Positions 63,495 through 64,000 of a stretch of DNA of 64,000 bases are shown here, in pieces (positions within the stretch are counted from its first letter, which is position 1; every line of letters begins with the position of its first letter). The position numbers and the translations under genes are program-made. The stretch spans positions 29,757,115 to 29,821,114 of the forward strand of contig JAJEKV010000002.1 of assembly GCA_021234155.1 (NCBI GenBank), read 5' to 3'. This stretch comes from Isoetes taiwanensis. Lineage: Eukaryota > Streptophyta > Lycopodiopsida > Isoetales > Isoetaceae. The notes under the pieces were generated by a model. That model was not told the origin of the DNA. It saw only the letters and a list, made by a program, of their open reading frames with translations, and did not search any database.

Positions 63495-64000
63495 GAAATT
63501 ATATTTTGGGGTTTCGATTCATCTTTTAGCTATCCTGCATCTGACGAGAAATTGCATTTGATGATTACAAAATTACTCAAGTTGAATATAGCATCAAATT
63601 TGATGCAGTTTGTCTGGTTGAGAAGCAAGGGGGAGACCATTTTGTGCTTGATGCTTCTGACTTCCAAGGTTCTCATGCAAGACCGGTACTGCAGAATAGG
63701 CGAAAGAGACCTTCCTAAGTAGAGTCTTCTTACACATTCAGTGCTTGCGATTTTGCACTTCTATCTCACCTCACAATGGCCTTTGCACAGTCCAACCATT
63801 TTTTGGGTCTTTCCAGCTTCATCCCCTGGATATTACGACCTACAATTGAAGTAGCATCTCTCTTTTTCTTTTTGTTTCTGCTTCTCAATTTTTTGTCGAG
63901 ATCGGATCGTTTGAACGGTTTGTTACTATGTTGCTTCATGATTTCTTTGGATGGAGTATGTTTTCTTTTTTTGATTAATCATGTCGAAAATATCTTTCAT
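63495..64000 (+). other. Duplicated region, unassigned open pieces
   Basis: Matches 56766-57260. The open piece EIIFWGFDSSFSYPASDEKL ends at 63720 as in copy 1. The hydrophobic frame from 63777 differs from copy 1 by a 2-base shift, arguing against coding. Similarity to copy 1 ends near 63980. Confidence 0.35.

Larger units (their letters stand above)
58436..64000 (+). repeat. Segmental duplication, copy 2 (contains intact BSP gene)
   Basis: Starts GACGTTTCCTAAT like 45234 and follows copy 1 in order to about 63980, where the copies diverge. Lacks the LINE, MITEs and several insertions of copy 1, but has its own foldback insertion at 63290-63494. Confidence 0.8.

Noticed and set aside
1-64000. 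tRNA or rRNA genes
   Set aside because: No cloverleaf or rRNA-like sequence was seen; the only tRNA-related text is retrotransposon primer sites.

Overview
The window is nuclear DNA of a land plant with a large, repeat-rich genome. The evidence is an AP2/ERF transcription factor, plant basic secretory protein (BSP) genes, a tRNA-Met-type retrotransposon primer site, plant Ty3/gypsy gag-pol, a DUF4283-type LINE ORF1 fragment, a Helitron helicase fragment and PIF/Harbinger sequences. The lineage within land plants (fern, gymnosperm or other) cannot be fixed from this sequence. Only two genes look intact and host-like: a 93-aa ERF protein (15611-15892, minus) and a 229-aa secreted BSP metalloprotease (59544-60233, plus). 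Almost everything else is nested transposable elements (TEs).

Layout. 1-9272: an unclassified DNA transposon ('element D', left end outside the window) with a multi-exon minus-strand transposase-like gene. A 2954-bp relative ('element C', 2159-5112) sits inside its last coding segment in opposite orientation, with an exact 8-bp target duplication; removing C rejoins the reading frame. D itself lies next to an older plus-strand copy of a related gene (9273-9885). 11199-12829: 3' part of a Helitron with a duplicated helicase C-terminus. 13115-13793: two abutting 338-bp MITEs sharing a TAA target duplication. 15611-15892: ERF gene. 18500-20200: gypsy and LTR remnants. 22437-27700: long LINE on the minus strand. 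28479-30060: Harbinger transposase with two in-frame stops. 30600-31442: LINE ORF1 of another family. 32225-39921: minus-strand gypsy split by a 4.5-kb LTR element without pol (33534-38026, LTRs about 450 bp). 39978-40560: truncated LINE. 41194-45233: minus-strand TE-like block with an unrecognised 420-codon broken gene, three GC-rich foldback repeats, a broken histone-H3-like gene with a very long N-terminal tail, and an LTR end with tRNA-Met primer site.

45234-57300 and 58436-64000+ are two copies of a tandem segmental duplication. Copy 1 carries a broken BSP gene plus insertions of a third LINE and several foldback MITEs. Copy 2 carries the intact BSP gene. Comparing the copies gives empty sites that fix the LINE and MITE boundaries. 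The points most worth follow-up are the C-in-D transposon pair, the histone-H3-like TE-associated gene, the LINE 3' hairpin and tail shared by three copies, and the BSP duplication.
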